From: Niveispirillum fermenti
Lineage (GTDB): Bacteria; Pseudomonadota; Alphaproteobacteria; Azospirillales; Azospirillaceae
Direction of reading: 5' to 3'
NCBI RefSeq assembly: GCF_048066175.1
Contig: NZ_JBLTXA010000026.1
Span: 5,905 to 69,904, forward strand
DNA: 64,000 nucleotides
The notes under the pieces were generated by a model. That model had not been told where the DNA came from and did not search any database. It saw only the letters and a program-made list of their open reading frames with translations. A program made the position numbers and the translations under genes. How positions within the stretch are numbered: the stretch's first letter is position 1; each line of letters starts with the position of its first letter. Positions 25,226-34,442 of this stretch are shown one piece after another.

Positions 25226-25863
25226 ACCACCCCCAGCCGTAATGCCAGCGTGGCACGGATATGGCCCTGGATGGTGTCGATCCCTGCGCTGGCATCGATG
25301 ACGGCGCAGCGGACAGGGTCGGCCGCCGCAATGGCACGATAGCCGTCGCGCAGGCGTCGATGGAAATCCACCTGCATGCGTTCATACCGGTCCTCGCCGC
25401 CGCGCCGCGCCGCTGCCCGGGCCAGCCCCTGGTCGGGATCGATATCCAGGATCAGGGTCAGGTCGGGCACCGTGTCGCCTATGGCAATGTCACGCAGCCT
25501 GTCCAGCACGCCGCGGTCCATGCCATGGCCGTAACCCTGGTAGGCCATGGTGCTGTCGGCAAAACGGTCGCACAGCACCCACCTCCCCACCTCCAGCGCC
25601 GGGCGTATGGTGCGGGCAACATGGTCATGCCGGGCGGCAGACAACAGCAAAGCCTCGCTGACGGGCAGCCAGCGGCCGGGGTCACCATTGACCAGCAGGT
25701 TGCGGACAGCCTCCGCGCCCTGCGATCCGCCCGGTTCGCGCGTGGTCACAACATCGATCCCGATCCCGCGCAGCGCATCGGCCAGAAGGCGGATCTGGGT
25801 GGATTTTCCCGCCCCTTCCCCGCCTTCCAGGGTGATGAAGCGCCCGCGCGCCGGGGGGGTCAT
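25219..25863 (-). CDS. tmk: Thymidylate kinase
   Basis: A 214-residue dTMP kinase making dTDP for DNA synthesis. The P-loop GGEGAGKS is at 14-21; TTREPGGSQGAEAVR and the CDRFADSTMAYQGYG segment carry the substrate and DR-type motifs, followed by a lid region with RGGEDRYER. The start at 25863 overlaps the dacC stop (ATGA), which excludes a longer open frame. Confidence 0.97.
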   Translation of the reverse strand: MTPPARGRFITLEGGEGAGKSTQIRLLADALRGIGIDVVTTREPGGSQGAEAVRNLLVNGDPGRWLPVSEALLLSAARHDHVARTIRPALEVGRWVLCDRFADSTMAYQGYGHGMDRGVLDRLRDIAIGDTVPDLTLILDIDPDQGLARAAARRGGEDRYERMQVDFHRRLRDGYRAIAAADPVRCAVIDASAGIDTIQGHIRATLALRLGVVW

Positions 25864-27041
25864 GGCTGCGTCGGGGCGGCCGGGGCGCCGCCGCCGAACA
25901 TGCTCGACAAGGCGGCGCCGACACGCCCGAAGAGACCCTTCTCCTCCACATCCACGGCCGCCAGAAGGGGGAGTTCCACGTTCTGCATGCCGGGCGCGGA
26001 GATCACCAGGGTCGCCACCGGCGCACCCTTGGCCACGGGCGCCGGGATGGGCGCATTGGCCAGCACGGCCACCTTCATCTTCTGGCGCTGCTCGTGGGTC
26101 ATGGTGATCTTGACCTGATCCTGAATGACCACGGGCACGGTTTCGCTCGTGCCCAGCCAGACAGGCAGATTGTCCACCGTCTCCCCGGCCTTGAACAGGG
26201 TGAAATTGTCGAACTCCCGCCAACCCCATTCCAGCAGCCGCGCACTTTCATCGGCGCGGGCCTGCATGTTCGGCAGACCATTCACGACCAGGACAAGCCG
26301 GCGGCCATCACGCTCGCCACTTGCGATCAGGCCATAGCCGGCGGCTTCCGTGTGCCCCGTCTTGATCCCATCCACACCCATGTTGCGGTAAAGAAGGGGA
26401 TTTCGGTTGCCCTGCTTGATGTTGTGGTAGGTGAATTCAGTTTCCGCATAATAATGGTAGAATTCTGGAAAGTCGCGGATCAGGTGCCGGGCCAGAAGGG
26501 AAAGATCCCGGGCCGTGGAATAATGGTCCGGATCGGGCCAGCCGGATGCATTCATCAGGTTGGTGCCGTGAAGGCCGATTTCCTTCATCCGCTTCGTCAT
26601 CGCCGTGGCAAAAGCCGGCTCCGTGCCCGACAGGCCCTCGGCCAGCACGACGCAGGCGTCATTGCCGGATTGGATGATGACACCGCGGATCAGATCCTCC
26701 ACCCGGATGCTGTTACCCAGTTCGACGAACATCTTGGACCCCTGCACGCGCCAGGCGCGCTCTGATACGGGGAACGTGTCGTCCAGCGACAGGCGGCCTT
26801 CCTTCAGCCGCTCGAACACCATGTAGGCGGTGGCCACCTTCGACATGGAAGATGTCGGCATCCGGTCGTCCGCGCTCTTCTCGAACAGGACGGTATTCGT
26901 CTCGGCATCGACCAGGATCGCCTGGGCGGCGATGGTCTCCAGATCGGCCGCCGTCGCGGGCAGCGCCGCCACGGTGAACAGCAGGGCCGCCGTCAGGCGA
27001 CGGGCGGCACCCTTCATCCGATGTGCGATCCGAATATCCAT
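25860..27041 (-). CDS. dacC: D-alanyl-D-alanine carboxypeptidase (PBP5/6 type, S11)
   Basis: A 393-residue exported penicillin-binding protein that trims the terminal D-Ala of peptidoglycan stem peptides. Signal peptide: LTAALLFTVAALPATAA. Active-site motifs: SMSK (65-68), SGN (125-127) and KTG (227-229). The C-terminal part holds the PBP5_C beta domain and ends in a possible amphipathic anchor (GLFGRVGAALSSMFGG). ATG 27041 is preferred, with AAGGA 12 bases before it; ATG 27017 is possible. It follows rlpA in a cell-wall block. Confidence 0.94.
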   Translation of the reverse strand: MDIRIAHRMKGAARRLTAALLFTVAALPATAADLETIAAQAILVDAETNTVLFEKSADDRMPTSSMSKVATAYMVFERLKEGRLSLDDTFPVSERAWRVQGSKMFVELGNSIRVEDLIRGVIIQSGNDACVVLAEGLSGTEPAFATAMTKRMKEIGLHGTNLMNASGWPDPDHYSTARDLSLLARHLIRDFPEFYHYYAETEFTYHNIKQGNRNPLLYRNMGVDGIKTGHTEAAGYGLIASGERDGRRLVLVVNGLPNMQARADESARLLEWGWREFDNFTLFKAGETVDNLPVWLGTSETVPVVIQDQVKITMTHEQRQKMKVAVLANAPIPAPVAKGAPVATLVISAPGMQNVELPLLAAVDVEEKGLFGRVGAALSSMFGGGAPAAPTQP

Positions 27042-27201
27042 GTCAGCAATCAATCCTTTACAGTAACGGGACAGACGGGGAACAAGGCCCCGGCGACCAG
27101 CGGCACACTCACCATCGCCATTCTTCCAGGGCGGCGGGGGCCAATGCAACCTTTGCCGACACGGGGATCCGGCGCGGCATCACGCTCCGATGGGCAAGCC
27201 G

Positions 27202-28176
27202 TCAGTCGATGAGAATGCGCGCCTCGCTGGTGCCGACCTGCAGAACCTGGGCCAGCACGGCGTCGGCGCGCTCCACCTGATCGAACGGGCCCAGCCGCAC
27301 GCGATAGAATTGCTGGCCGTTGACCGTGGCGTCGGAAACGGCTGTCGGTGCGATGGAACTCAACTTCGCCCGCAGACGGCTGGCATTGTCATAGTTCGTG
27401 AAGGCACCGGCCTGGACATAGATGCGGCCGGGCCGGGCGGGTAATGCCTGTTGCTGCACCACGGGTGCCGGAAGGAACCGGCCGTCGGGCGAGGTGCTGC
27501 CGGCCAGCGTCGTCGGCGGTGCCACGGTACGGGCCGGCGGCGGGCTTGCCGGCGGCGGCACGCCTTCAACGGTAACCGACGGGCGTGGTGCGGCCTGCGG
27601 CACCGGGCCGCCATCGGGCGACCCCGCAACCTGGGTGCCGGCATTCATGGCCGCCGCGGCGATGGCACGGCTTTCATCGGCCAGCACCTCCACCCGCACC
27701 TTGGCCGTGCCTTGCTGGTCGAAGCCCAGAAGCTGGGCACCGCGCCGCGACATGTCGATGATGCGCCCCGACACGAACGGACCACGGTCATTGATGCGCA
27801 CGACGATGGACCGGCCATTCTCCAGGTTGGTGACGCGCACCAGACTGGGCATTGGCAGCGTCTGGTGCGCAGCCGTCAGTTCGTTCTCGTTATACAATTC
27901 GCCATTGGCCGTGACCTTGGCATGGAAGCCCGGACCATACCAACTGGCGATGCCCGTTTCGTTGTAGCCGTAATCGACGCGCGGATAATACCACACGCCG
28001 CTGATCTGATAGGGGTTGCCCACCTTGTAGCTGCCGCCGGGGATGGCAGCCGGCTGCTGAGGCGCGGCGGGAGCGGCCGGCGCCGGGGCTGGCGGCGGGG
28101 GAGCGGACGCACAGCCGGACAGGCCGGCGATACCAAGACCCAGGACCGCCATTCTAACAAGATTTGCCCGCGCCAT
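27202..28176 (-). CDS. rlpA: RlpA-like septal lytic transglycosylase lipoprotein with SPOR domain
   Basis: A 324-residue lipoprotein (lipobox LSGC, Cys22). After a proline/alanine-rich linker comes the double-psi beta-barrel (GIASWYGPGFHAKVTANGELYNENELTAAHQTLP, RINDRGPFVSGRIIDMSRRGAQLLG). A second low-complexity linker leads to a C-terminal SPOR domain (IYVQAGAFTNYDNASRLRAKL) that binds denuded septal glycan. RlpA cleaves glycan strands lacking stem peptides during division. It precedes dacC by about 160 bp. Confidence 0.94.
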   Translation of the reverse strand: MARANLVRMAVLGLGIAGLSGCASAPPPPAPAPAAPAAPQQPAAIPGGSYKVGNPYQISGVWYYPRVDYGYNETGIASWYGPGFHAKVTANGELYNENELTAAHQTLPMPSLVRVTNLENGRSIVVRINDRGPFVSGRIIDMSRRGAQLLGFDQQGTAKVRVEVLADESRAIAAAAMNAGTQVAGSPDGGPVPQAAPRPSVTVEGVPPPASPPPARTVAPPTTLAGSTSPDGRFLPAPVVQQQALPARPGRIYVQAGAFTNYDNASRLRAKLSSIAPTAVSDATVNGQQFYRVRLGPFDQVERADAVLAQVLQVGTSEARILID

Positions 28177-28218
28177 ACTTCCCTACCCCAACCGATTGTG
28201 GCCGCAGCCTACATCAAC

Positions 28219-29214
28219 TCATTTGCCCGCGCCAATATGGTCGGCAAGAATTCCGACCGCAGTGGCGAAGTAGGTCGACCGGTTCCAGTTCATGATGGTG
28301 CGGTAATTGCCATAGACCAGGAAGGCCCGGCCTTTCGCCCCATCCGGTGTGACCAGCCAAGCCTCCATGTCCGCGCGCGGCAGCGGTCCGCCATCGGCGT
28401 TGCGCACGCCGCGCCGGGACCAGACGGACAGGGGCTGCGGCTTGTCCCAACCGGTCCAGGCGGCCGAATCGGCCCCCTTGGGCAGGCGCACGGCGCGGCC
28501 CCAGGTCTGGTTGGCATTCCATCCCACAGTGCGCAGGTAATTGGCCGCCGACGCGAAGACATCGGCATGCGTGCCCCAGATGTCGCGCCGGCCATCACCG
28601 TCGAAATCCTGGGCATAGCTCAGGAAGCTGCTGGGCATGAACTGGCACTGGCCCATGGCCCCGGCCCAGGATCCCTTCATGTCCTCCGGTGCGATATGGC
28701 CCTGCTCCAGGATGGTCAGCGCCTTCAGCAACTCCCCCCGGAAAAAGGCGCTGCGCCGCCCGTCATAGGCAAGCGTCGCCAGGGCATCGACCACCTTGAA
28801 CCCGCCCGTGTTGCGCCCGAAATCGGTCTCCATGCCCCAAAGCGCCACGATGAAGCGCGGCTGCACGCCATAATGCGCCGCGACGCGATCCAGCAGGGCG
28901 CGATGGGTCCGCATCATTTCCCGCCCCCTGTTGATGCGCGTCTGATTGACGGCCCGGGACAGGTAGGTGTCGAAGGTAACGGTCCGTTCCGGCTGTCTTG
29001 TATCCAGTTCCAGAATGCGGGCGATGGGTTCCACCCCCGTCAGGGTCGCGGAGATGATGGGCTCGCTTATCCCCTCACGGCGTGCCTCTGCCCGCAATTC
29101 GGTCAGCCATTGCTGGAAATCCGGGGCAGCCAGGACTGACGGGCTCCAGGCCAGGGCCAAAAGGCTGGCGGCCGCCAGGTGCCGGAACCGGATTTTCAGG
29201 GACGGTCGCGTCAT
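28219..29214 (-). CDS. MltB-family lytic murein transglycosylase
   Basis: A 331-residue exported enzyme with signal HLAAASLLALAWSPSVLAAP. The catalytic glutamate lies in ALWGMETDFGRNTGGF; downstream GSWAGAMGQCQFMPSSFLSYAQDFDGDGRRDIW is the conserved SLT-fold region. It cleaves MurNAc-GlcNAc bonds to 1,6-anhydro products. No lipobox is present, so it is probably a soluble periplasmic form. ATG 29214 is chosen because the signal peptide starts there. It is 42 bp before rlpA on the same strand. Confidence 0.92.
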   Translation of the reverse strand: MTRPSLKIRFRHLAAASLLALAWSPSVLAAPDFQQWLTELRAEARREGISEPIISATLTGVEPIARILELDTRQPERTVTFDTYLSRAVNQTRINRGREMMRTHRALLDRVAAHYGVQPRFIVALWGMETDFGRNTGGFKVVDALATLAYDGRRSAFFRGELLKALTILEQGHIAPEDMKGSWAGAMGQCQFMPSSFLSYAQDFDGDGRRDIWGTHADVFASAANYLRTVGWNANQTWGRAVRLPKGADSAAWTGWDKPQPLSVWSRRGVRNADGGPLPRADMEAWLVTPDGAKGRAFLVYGNYRTIMNWNRSTYFATAVGILADHIGAGK

Positions 29215-29284
29215 ATCCGATGGGGCCTTTCCTGATGCAGCGCTGCCTTCGCTTGTGGCATGCGCCCCCTTACCCCCGCAAGCC

Positions 29285-30067
29285 TCATGGCGCTGGCAAA
29301 AGGGTGGCAATCCGTCCGGAGAGGCGATAGGCCAGCAACCCCCGCCACTCGTGGGCGGCCGTCTCCATCACCGTGATGTTGCGGGACAGGTTGAGCCCGA
29401 AACGCCAGGCCTCCGACCGGCTCGCCTCATACCCGACGGGGAAGGCAACGAAGGTCACGCCGGGCATCACCTGCCGGAAGACGCCCATGGATCGCGGCAT
29501 GTGCGCGGCCGAAGTCACCAGCAGCCAGCGGCCGCCCGCAACCAGGGGGCGGCTGTTCACGGCATTCTCCCATGTGTTGCGCGACGCGCCCTCATAGAAC
29601 AGCCGCCCCTCGTCGAGCCCCCAGTCCCGAAACAGGGCGGCAGCGAAGGGGGCTTCCCTCGCATCGGGACGGCGCGGATCACCGCTGCCCCCGGTGAAGA
29701 CCACGGGTATTCCCGGCAATTGGCGCATCAGGCCGGGCAGGACCGTCATCCGTTCGGCATCGCGCGTCAGTTGGGGGCTGCCATGCTCGGCAGAGGCCAC
29801 CGGCATTATGGCGCCCCCCAGCACGATGACGCCATCGATGCCCGTCAGCGCCTCCGGGCCAGGCTGCGGGAAACGCTGTTCCAGGGGCAACAGCAGCCAC
29901 GTCGCCAAGGGCGTCACCGCAATGGTCATGAAGCCGGCCACCGACAGGAACAGCAACCCCCGCCCCCATCGCCGGCCCATGCCCAGCACACCCGCCAACG
30001 CCAACAGCAGCAGCAGATTGGCCGGTGACGTCAACGCCGCAAGTGCCTTTCCAAACGCGAAATCCAT
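29285..30067 (-). CDS. YdcF/SanA/ElyC-like membrane protein (DUF218)
   Basis: A 260-residue protein with two N-terminal membrane helices (LTSPANLLLLLALAGVLG; GLLFLSVAGFMTIAVTPLA) and a DUF218 domain: DGVIVLGGA, VVFTGGSGDP, EGASRNTWENA and LLVTSAAHMPRSMGVFR. ElyC-type homologues support undecaprenyl-phosphate or envelope homeostasis, and the first position in an envelope gene block fits. GGGGAAG upstream supports ATG 30067 over 30094. Confidence 0.88.
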   Translation of the reverse strand: MDFAFGKALAALTSPANLLLLLALAGVLGMGRRWGRGLLFLSVAGFMTIAVTPLATWLLLPLEQRFPQPGPEALTGIDGVIVLGGAIMPVASAEHGSPQLTRDAERMTVLPGLMRQLPGIPVVFTGGSGDPRRPDAREAPFAAALFRDWGLDEGRLFYEGASRNTWENAVNSRPLVAGGRWLLVTSAAHMPRSMGVFRQVMPGVTFVAFPVGYEASRSEAWRFGLNLSRNITVMETAAHEWRGLLAYRLSGRIATLLPAP

Positions 30068-30361
30068 CGACCGGCTTCCCCAGATAATACCCATTTACAT
30101 AAAAGATACGAACGATCGGCCGCCCCTCGACAGGGGTGAAAAATGCCGCGTGGCATCAATGATGCGTTCCAAGTCCGATGGGTTTGTGCAATCATATCAA
30201 GTGCTGTCGGGTTTGCATTTGGGAAAGCGCGTGCGCTTCTCCTGGTGCAGCGCCGGACCAGTGGCTGAAGATGCGTGCTTCGTCGCCTGTTCGGGGCGGC
30301 ATAGCCGGCTTTGGCCGGTTGATCCATCCAGTTTTTGCCGGGACCACAGAATTAGGCCGTC
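30068..30361. other. Divergent intergenic region between the DUF218 and EAL genes
   Basis: About 290 bp without a credible gene. It should hold the promoters of the long minus-strand envelope operon and of the EAL protein. A short dyad TGCC-GCGT-GGCA is visible near 30150. No clear consensus promoter was recognised. Confidence 0.5.
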
Positions 30362-31702
30362 GTGACATTGCCCCAGATTATGACGCCGGATGGCATCCTG
30401 GCTGCCGACCCTGTCCCCCGTGACGCCGTCACCGGCGTGTGGGAGATGCGGCCTTTCGTAAACCGCGTCACGGAAATCCTGCAATCCCATGAAGGTCAGT
30501 TGATCGCCGGCCTGCTGGTCGTCGAGATCGACCGGATGACCCAGCTTTTCCGGGTCCATGGGCAGGATGCGCTGGACAAGGCGATGGCCACGCTGGTCAA
30601 GCGCCTGACGCCCATTTGCGGTTCCAACGACCTGATCTGCCGATTCGCACAGACGCAGTTCGCGCTGTTCCTGCCGGGCCTGGAGCATGCCGGCAAGGCG
30701 CTGTTCGCGGCATCGGCCATCGCCAATGCAATGGGCGACCCGATCATCGTGGGGGGGCAGCAGCTTTTCGTATCGGCAAAGATCGGCGTCGCCGTGTCGC
30801 CCAACGATGCCACCGATGGGCCTGCCCTGATCCGCAATGCCTGTGTGGCACTTGAATGCGCGATGAAATCGGGTACGGCCAATTATCTGCATTTCGTGCG
30901 CTCGATGCGCGACGATCTGAAGGACCGGCTGGACCTGGAGGATGAGTTGCGGGCCGCCATCCGCGACGACCAGCTTCTTCTGCATTATCAGCCCAAGGTC
31001 GCCATCAAGGGCGGACAGCCCGTCGGCGGGGAGGCGCTGCTGCGCTGGCGCCATCCCAGGCGCGGCATGGTGGCGCCGGGTATCTTCGTGCCCACCGCCG
31101 AAGAGACCGGGCTGATCGTACCCATCGGCGAATGGGTGCTGCGCACGGCGATCAAGCAGATACGCGATTGGCTGGATGCCGGTTATCCCCCCACCCAGAT
31201 TGCCGTGAACGTCTCGGAACGGCAATTCCGCTGGGGCCATCTGCCGGCCCTGATCGATGTGCTGCTGGCCGAAAGCGGCATTCCGCCACATCTGCTCCAG
31301 CTTGAGATCACGGAAACCATCCTGCCCGACGACCTGGAAGGTGCGTTGCAGCAGATGCGCTGGATCGCCGACCGGGGCGTGGCCCTGGCCCTGGACGATT
31401 TCGGCACGGGCTATTCGTCCCTTTCCTATCTGCGCGAACTGCCGCTGGATTGCCTGAAGGTCGACCGCAAGTTCGTGATGGACATGGAGCGGGACCAGAG
31501 CACCCGTCACATTGTGGAAGCCATCGTTGCCATGGCCCAGGCCATGGACCTGAAGGTGGTCGCAGAAGGCATCGAGACTCCGGCCCAGTGGGAAATCCTG
31601 AAACGGCTGGGGGTGGAAGAGGGCCAGGGCTATCTCTTTGCCCGGCCGATGCCCGCCGACGCCTTTGCCGAGTTCATCCGTCACGCTGCCGAAAAGGGCT
31701 GA
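30362..31702 (+). CDS. Cyclic-di-GMP phosphodiesterase with degenerate GGDEF and intact EAL domain
   Basis: A 446-residue cytoplasmic protein. Residues about 25-180 have GGDEF-fold character, but the signature position reads CRFAQTQFALFL, so cyclase activity is not expected. Residues about 195-440 form an EAL domain with EALLRW (224-226 = EAL), NVSERQF, LEITET, DDFGTGYSSL, VVAEGIET and QGYLFARP, which together look catalytically complete for hydrolysis of c-di-GMP to pGpG. There is no membrane or sensor domain. GTG 30362 with an upstream TTAGG is used; ATG 30380 is possible. Confidence 0.92.
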   Translation: MTLPQIMTPDGILAADPVPRDAVTGVWEMRPFVNRVTEILQSHEGQLIAGLLVVEIDRMTQLFRVHGQDALDKAMATLVKRLTPICGSNDLICRFAQTQFALFLPGLEHAGKALFAASAIANAMGDPIIVGGQQLFVSAKIGVAVSPNDATDGPALIRNACVALECAMKSGTANYLHFVRSMRDDLKDRLDLEDELRAAIRDDQLLLHYQPKVAIKGGQPVGGEALLRWRHPRRGMVAPGIFVPTAEETGLIVPIGEWVLRTAIKQIRDWLDAGYPPTQIAVNVSERQFRWGHLPALIDVLLAESGIPPHLLQLEITETILPDDLEGALQQMRWIADRGVALALDDFGTGYSSLSYLRELPLDCLKVDRKFVMDMERDQSTRHIVEAIVAMAQAMDLKVVAEGIETPAQWEILKRLGVEEGQGYLFARPMPADAFAEFIRHAAEKG

Positions 31703-31733
31703 TACCGGCCCCGCGGCTGAGACGTACAAGAAA

Positions 31734-31746
31734 GGGCGGACCGCCC
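31734..31746 (-). terminator. Terminator for the nlpD-end transcript
   Basis: On the minus strand a compact GGGCGG/CCGCCC stem is followed by TTTCTT, between the stops of the EAL gene and the nlpD-like gene. The stem is short but GC-only and followed by T-rich sequence. Confidence 0.45.
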
Positions 31747-31777
31747 CCCACCTGCACCCGATCAGCCAGCCCCCGCT

Positions 31778-33010
31778 TCAGCGTTCCAACTGATCCAGCG
31801 GGTTCAGCACCTGTTCGCCCTTGCGCACGGCGAAATGCAGTTGCGGCGAGCGAACATTGCCGGTCTGGCCGACCGTGCCGATCCCCTGCCCGCGCGTCAC
31901 GCGCTGTCCCTGCTCCACAGCGACATCCTCCAGATGGGCATAGACGGTGACCCAGCCGCCCTCATGCCGGATGAGCACCAGGTTACCGAAGGATTTCAAC
32001 TGATTGCCGGCATAAGCGACGATGCCGGCATCCGCCGCGGCAACGGCCGTGCCGCGTGCCGCCCCGATATTGATCCCGTCATTGCGCAGGCCGCCCGGCT
32101 TCTCCCCGAAACCCGATACGACCGGCCCCTTGACCGGCCACAGGAACCGGCTGCCGGCGCGCGGCGGCGGGGTATCGGGACGGGGCGGCGGCGTGGTGGG
32201 AGCCGCGGCGATCTGTGTTGGCGGCGCCTCTATCACGGCAGGCGGGGGCACGGCAGGCAGGGGCACGACCGGTGCAGCCGCCGGCGGCGGGGAAACGGAT
32301 GTTGCCGGACCGGCGGCGGGGGGCGGGGGCAGGCTCTCCGCCTCGATGCTGCGGCGGCCGGCCGCGCTGCCGGCGCCTGTCACCGGTGCCGGGGCGGGGG
32401 GAACCGGTGCCGTCGTAACGGGCGGTGGGGGCGCCGTAACGACCGGACGGGGCGACCGTTCGACAGGAAGGGATGTGGCCGGCGGCTGCTCGGGCTTGCG
32501 GGCAGGCGGTGGCGGGGCAACCCAGGCCGTGGTGGTGGATGGCGGGGGGGCCGAAACGGATGGCGGCGGAGCCGCAACGGGGGCGGCCGGCATGGGGCTC
32601 TGCCCCGGCAGCCGCAGATTCTGCCCGACATGAAGGGTATAGGGCGGCTGGATATTATTCATCCGCACCATTTCCGACATATCGACGCGGAATTGCCGCG
32701 ACAAGCCATAGAGCGTGTCGCCGGGCTTCACGGCATAGGTGCGGGGAACCGGCAGGGTCAGACGCTGACCGGGCTGGACAAGATAGGGCGGGGCCAGGCG
32801 GTTCGCCTCGATCAGGTCGCGTAGCGGAACGCCATATTGCTGAGAGAGGCGGTAAAGCGTATCGCCACGCGACACGAAAATGCTGTTGGCGGGCGCGGCG
32901 GGGGCGCGCATGGCCGGGGTCGGCAAATCCCCCTGGGTGGAACAGCCGGCCAGCGGCAGGCCCGCCAGGATTGCCGCCAGCAACCATGTCCGATGCCGAC
33001 GGCCCGTCAT
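31778..33010 (-). CDS. nlpD: NlpD/EnvC-type murein hydrolase activator lipoprotein (2x LysM, degenerate M23)
   Basis: A 410-residue lipoprotein (lipobox LAGC, Cys23) with two LysM repeats (about 45-88 and 92-138; IFVSRGDTLYRLSQQYG and YAVKPGDTLYGLSRQF), a long Pro/Ala-rich linker, and a C-terminal M23/LytM domain. The usual HxGxD metal motif reads NDGINIG, so a zinc histidine and aspartate are lost, while the later LHFAVR is kept. This is the pattern of LytM factors that activate amidases rather than cleave peptidoglycan. The start overlaps the pcm stop (ATGA). Gene order serS-surE-pcm-nlpD is conserved. Confidence 0.92.
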   Translation of the reverse strand: MTGRRHRTWLLAAILAGLPLAGCSTQGDLPTPAMRAPAAPANSIFVSRGDTLYRLSQQYGVPLRDLIEANRLAPPYLVQPGQRLTLPVPRTYAVKPGDTLYGLSRQFRVDMSEMVRMNNIQPPYTLHVGQNLRLPGQSPMPAAPVAAPPPSVSAPPPSTTTAWVAPPPPARKPEQPPATSLPVERSPRPVVTAPPPPVTTAPVPPAPAPVTGAGSAAGRRSIEAESLPPPPAAGPATSVSPPPAAAPVVPLPAVPPPAVIEAPPTQIAAAPTTPPPRPDTPPPRAGSRFLWPVKGPVVSGFGEKPGGLRNDGINIGAARGTAVAAADAGIVAYAGNQLKSFGNLVLIRHEGGWVTVYAHLEDVAVEQGQRVTRGQGIGTVGQTGNVRSPQLHFAVRKGEQVLNPLDQLER

Positions 33011-33663
33011 GCCGACACCGGGTCCGGAGCGATCTCCGGCAGCAGGGGAACGAACCTGACAGGCCACAATGTCTCTCGCTTCAATCCAGTCTCGTCGCGC
33101 CGGATGCGCACGACGTTCAACGCGCGATGATCCGGCCCCAGCGGGATGACCATAATACCGCCCACCGCCAATTGGTCCACAAGATCGGGGGGCGGGTTGC
33201 CTATGCAACCGGCGGTAACCAATATCCGCTCGAACGGGGCGGCCTCCGGCCATCCCTTGATGCCATCGCCGACCCGCGCCGTGATATTGTGCAGGCGAAG
33301 CGCCGTGAAACGCTGTTCGGCCTCCTGCGCCAGCGGGCGATGGCGTTCGATCGTGTAGACCCGCCGGGCAATCCGGGCCAGGATCGCGGCCTGATAGCCG
33401 CTGCCGGTTCCGATCTCCAACACCTTGTGCCGGTCGCCCAGTTCAAGGGCCTGGGTCATCAGGCCCACAACCTGTGGCTGGCTGATGGTCTGTCCATTGC
33501 CGATGGGCAGCGCCGTATCCTCATAGGCCTGATCGCGGAAAGGGCGCGGCACGAAGAATTCCCGCGGCACCAGCTCGATCGCCCGCAGCACATTCACGTC
33601 CGTCACCCCCTGGCGGCGCAGGAGCATCAGCAGCCTGATCTTCCGCGCCGCGCCGCTTGTCAT
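33007..33663 (-). CDS. pcm: Protein-L-isoaspartate O-methyltransferase
   Basis: A 218-residue SAM-dependent repair enzyme that methylates isoaspartyl residues in aged proteins. AYEDTALPIGNGQTISQPQVV is the substrate-loop signature and VLEIGTGSGYQAAILA the SAM-binding motif. It overlaps surE upstream and nlpD downstream by 4 bp each, so the block is translationally coupled. Confidence 0.96.
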   Translation of the reverse strand: MTSGAARKIRLLMLLRRQGVTDVNVLRAIELVPREFFVPRPFRDQAYEDTALPIGNGQTISQPQVVGLMTQALELGDRHKVLEIGTGSGYQAAILARIARRVYTIERHRPLAQEAEQRFTALRLHNITARVGDGIKGWPEAAPFERILVTAGCIGNPPPDLVDQLAVGGIMVIPLGPDHRALNVVRIRRDETGLKRETLWPVRFVPLLPEIAPDPVSA

Positions 33664-34442
33664 GCGAACGCCCCCTTCAGCCCCTCCAGGCAGCCATAAT
33701 GGGTCAGGTCCAGGAAGATGGGCGTCACCGCGATGCCGCCATGGTTGACCACATGCACATCGGTGCCATGGGGTACATCCGCGTCCCCCCGCACGGGGCC
33801 AATCCAGAAATAACGCCGGCCGCGCGGATCGACCCGCTCGTCCAGTTCATCCCCGACCTTGCGGTTGCCATGGCGCACCACCTGGATACCCGTGACATCG
33901 GCCACCGCACGGTCGGGATAGTTCACATTCATCAGGACCAGCCGGGGCCAATCGGCCATCGACATGATCTTTCGCACCACATCGGCGCCATAGGCTTCCG
34001 CCACGGCCCAGTTGGGCGGGCCATCCTGGGGCAGGCGCTGGCTCATGGCGATGGCGCGCACCCCCAGCAGCGTCGCCTCCATGGCACAGGCAACGGTCCC
34101 GGAATAGGTCACATCCTCGCCCAGGTTGCTGCCATGGTTGATGCCGGACAGGACCAGGGTCGGACGCTTGTCCGCCAGCAGGTGGTTGATGGCCAGCAGC
34201 ACGCAGTCGGTCGGCGTGCCATCGACGGCGAACCGCCGGGGTCCCAGTTCGCGCAGGCGCAGGGGCCGGTGCATGGTCAGGCTGTGACTGGCCCCCGACT
34301 GTTCCAGTTCCGGCGCAACCACCCAGACATCATCGGTCAGTTGGCGTGCGATCTTCTCCAGGACGGCAAGGCCGGGGGCATGGATGCCGTCATCATTGCT
34401 GATCAGGATGCGGGCATCGCTGAAATCGAAGGGCTCAACCAT
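33660..34442 (-). CDS. surE: 5'/3'-nucleotidase SurE
   Basis: A 260-residue nucleoside monophosphate phosphatase. The metal-site signature ISNDDGIHAPGL is near the N-terminus, followed by VVAPELEQSGASHSLT, FAVDGTPTDCVLLAI and LVLSGINHGSNLGEDVTYSGTV. Length and order match SurE. It overlaps serS by 8 bp and pcm by 4 bp. Confidence 0.97.
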   Translation of the reverse strand: MVEPFDFSDARILISNDDGIHAPGLAVLEKIARQLTDDVWVVAPELEQSGASHSLTMHRPLRLRELGPRRFAVDGTPTDCVLLAINHLLADKRPTLVLSGINHGSNLGEDVTYSGTVACAMEATLLGVRAIAMSQRLPQDGPPNWAVAEAYGADVVRKIMSMADWPRLVLMNVNYPDRAVADVTGIQVVRHGNRKVGDELDERVDPRGRRYFWIGPVRGDADVPHGTDVHVVNHGGIAVTPIFLDLTHYGCLEGLKGAFA

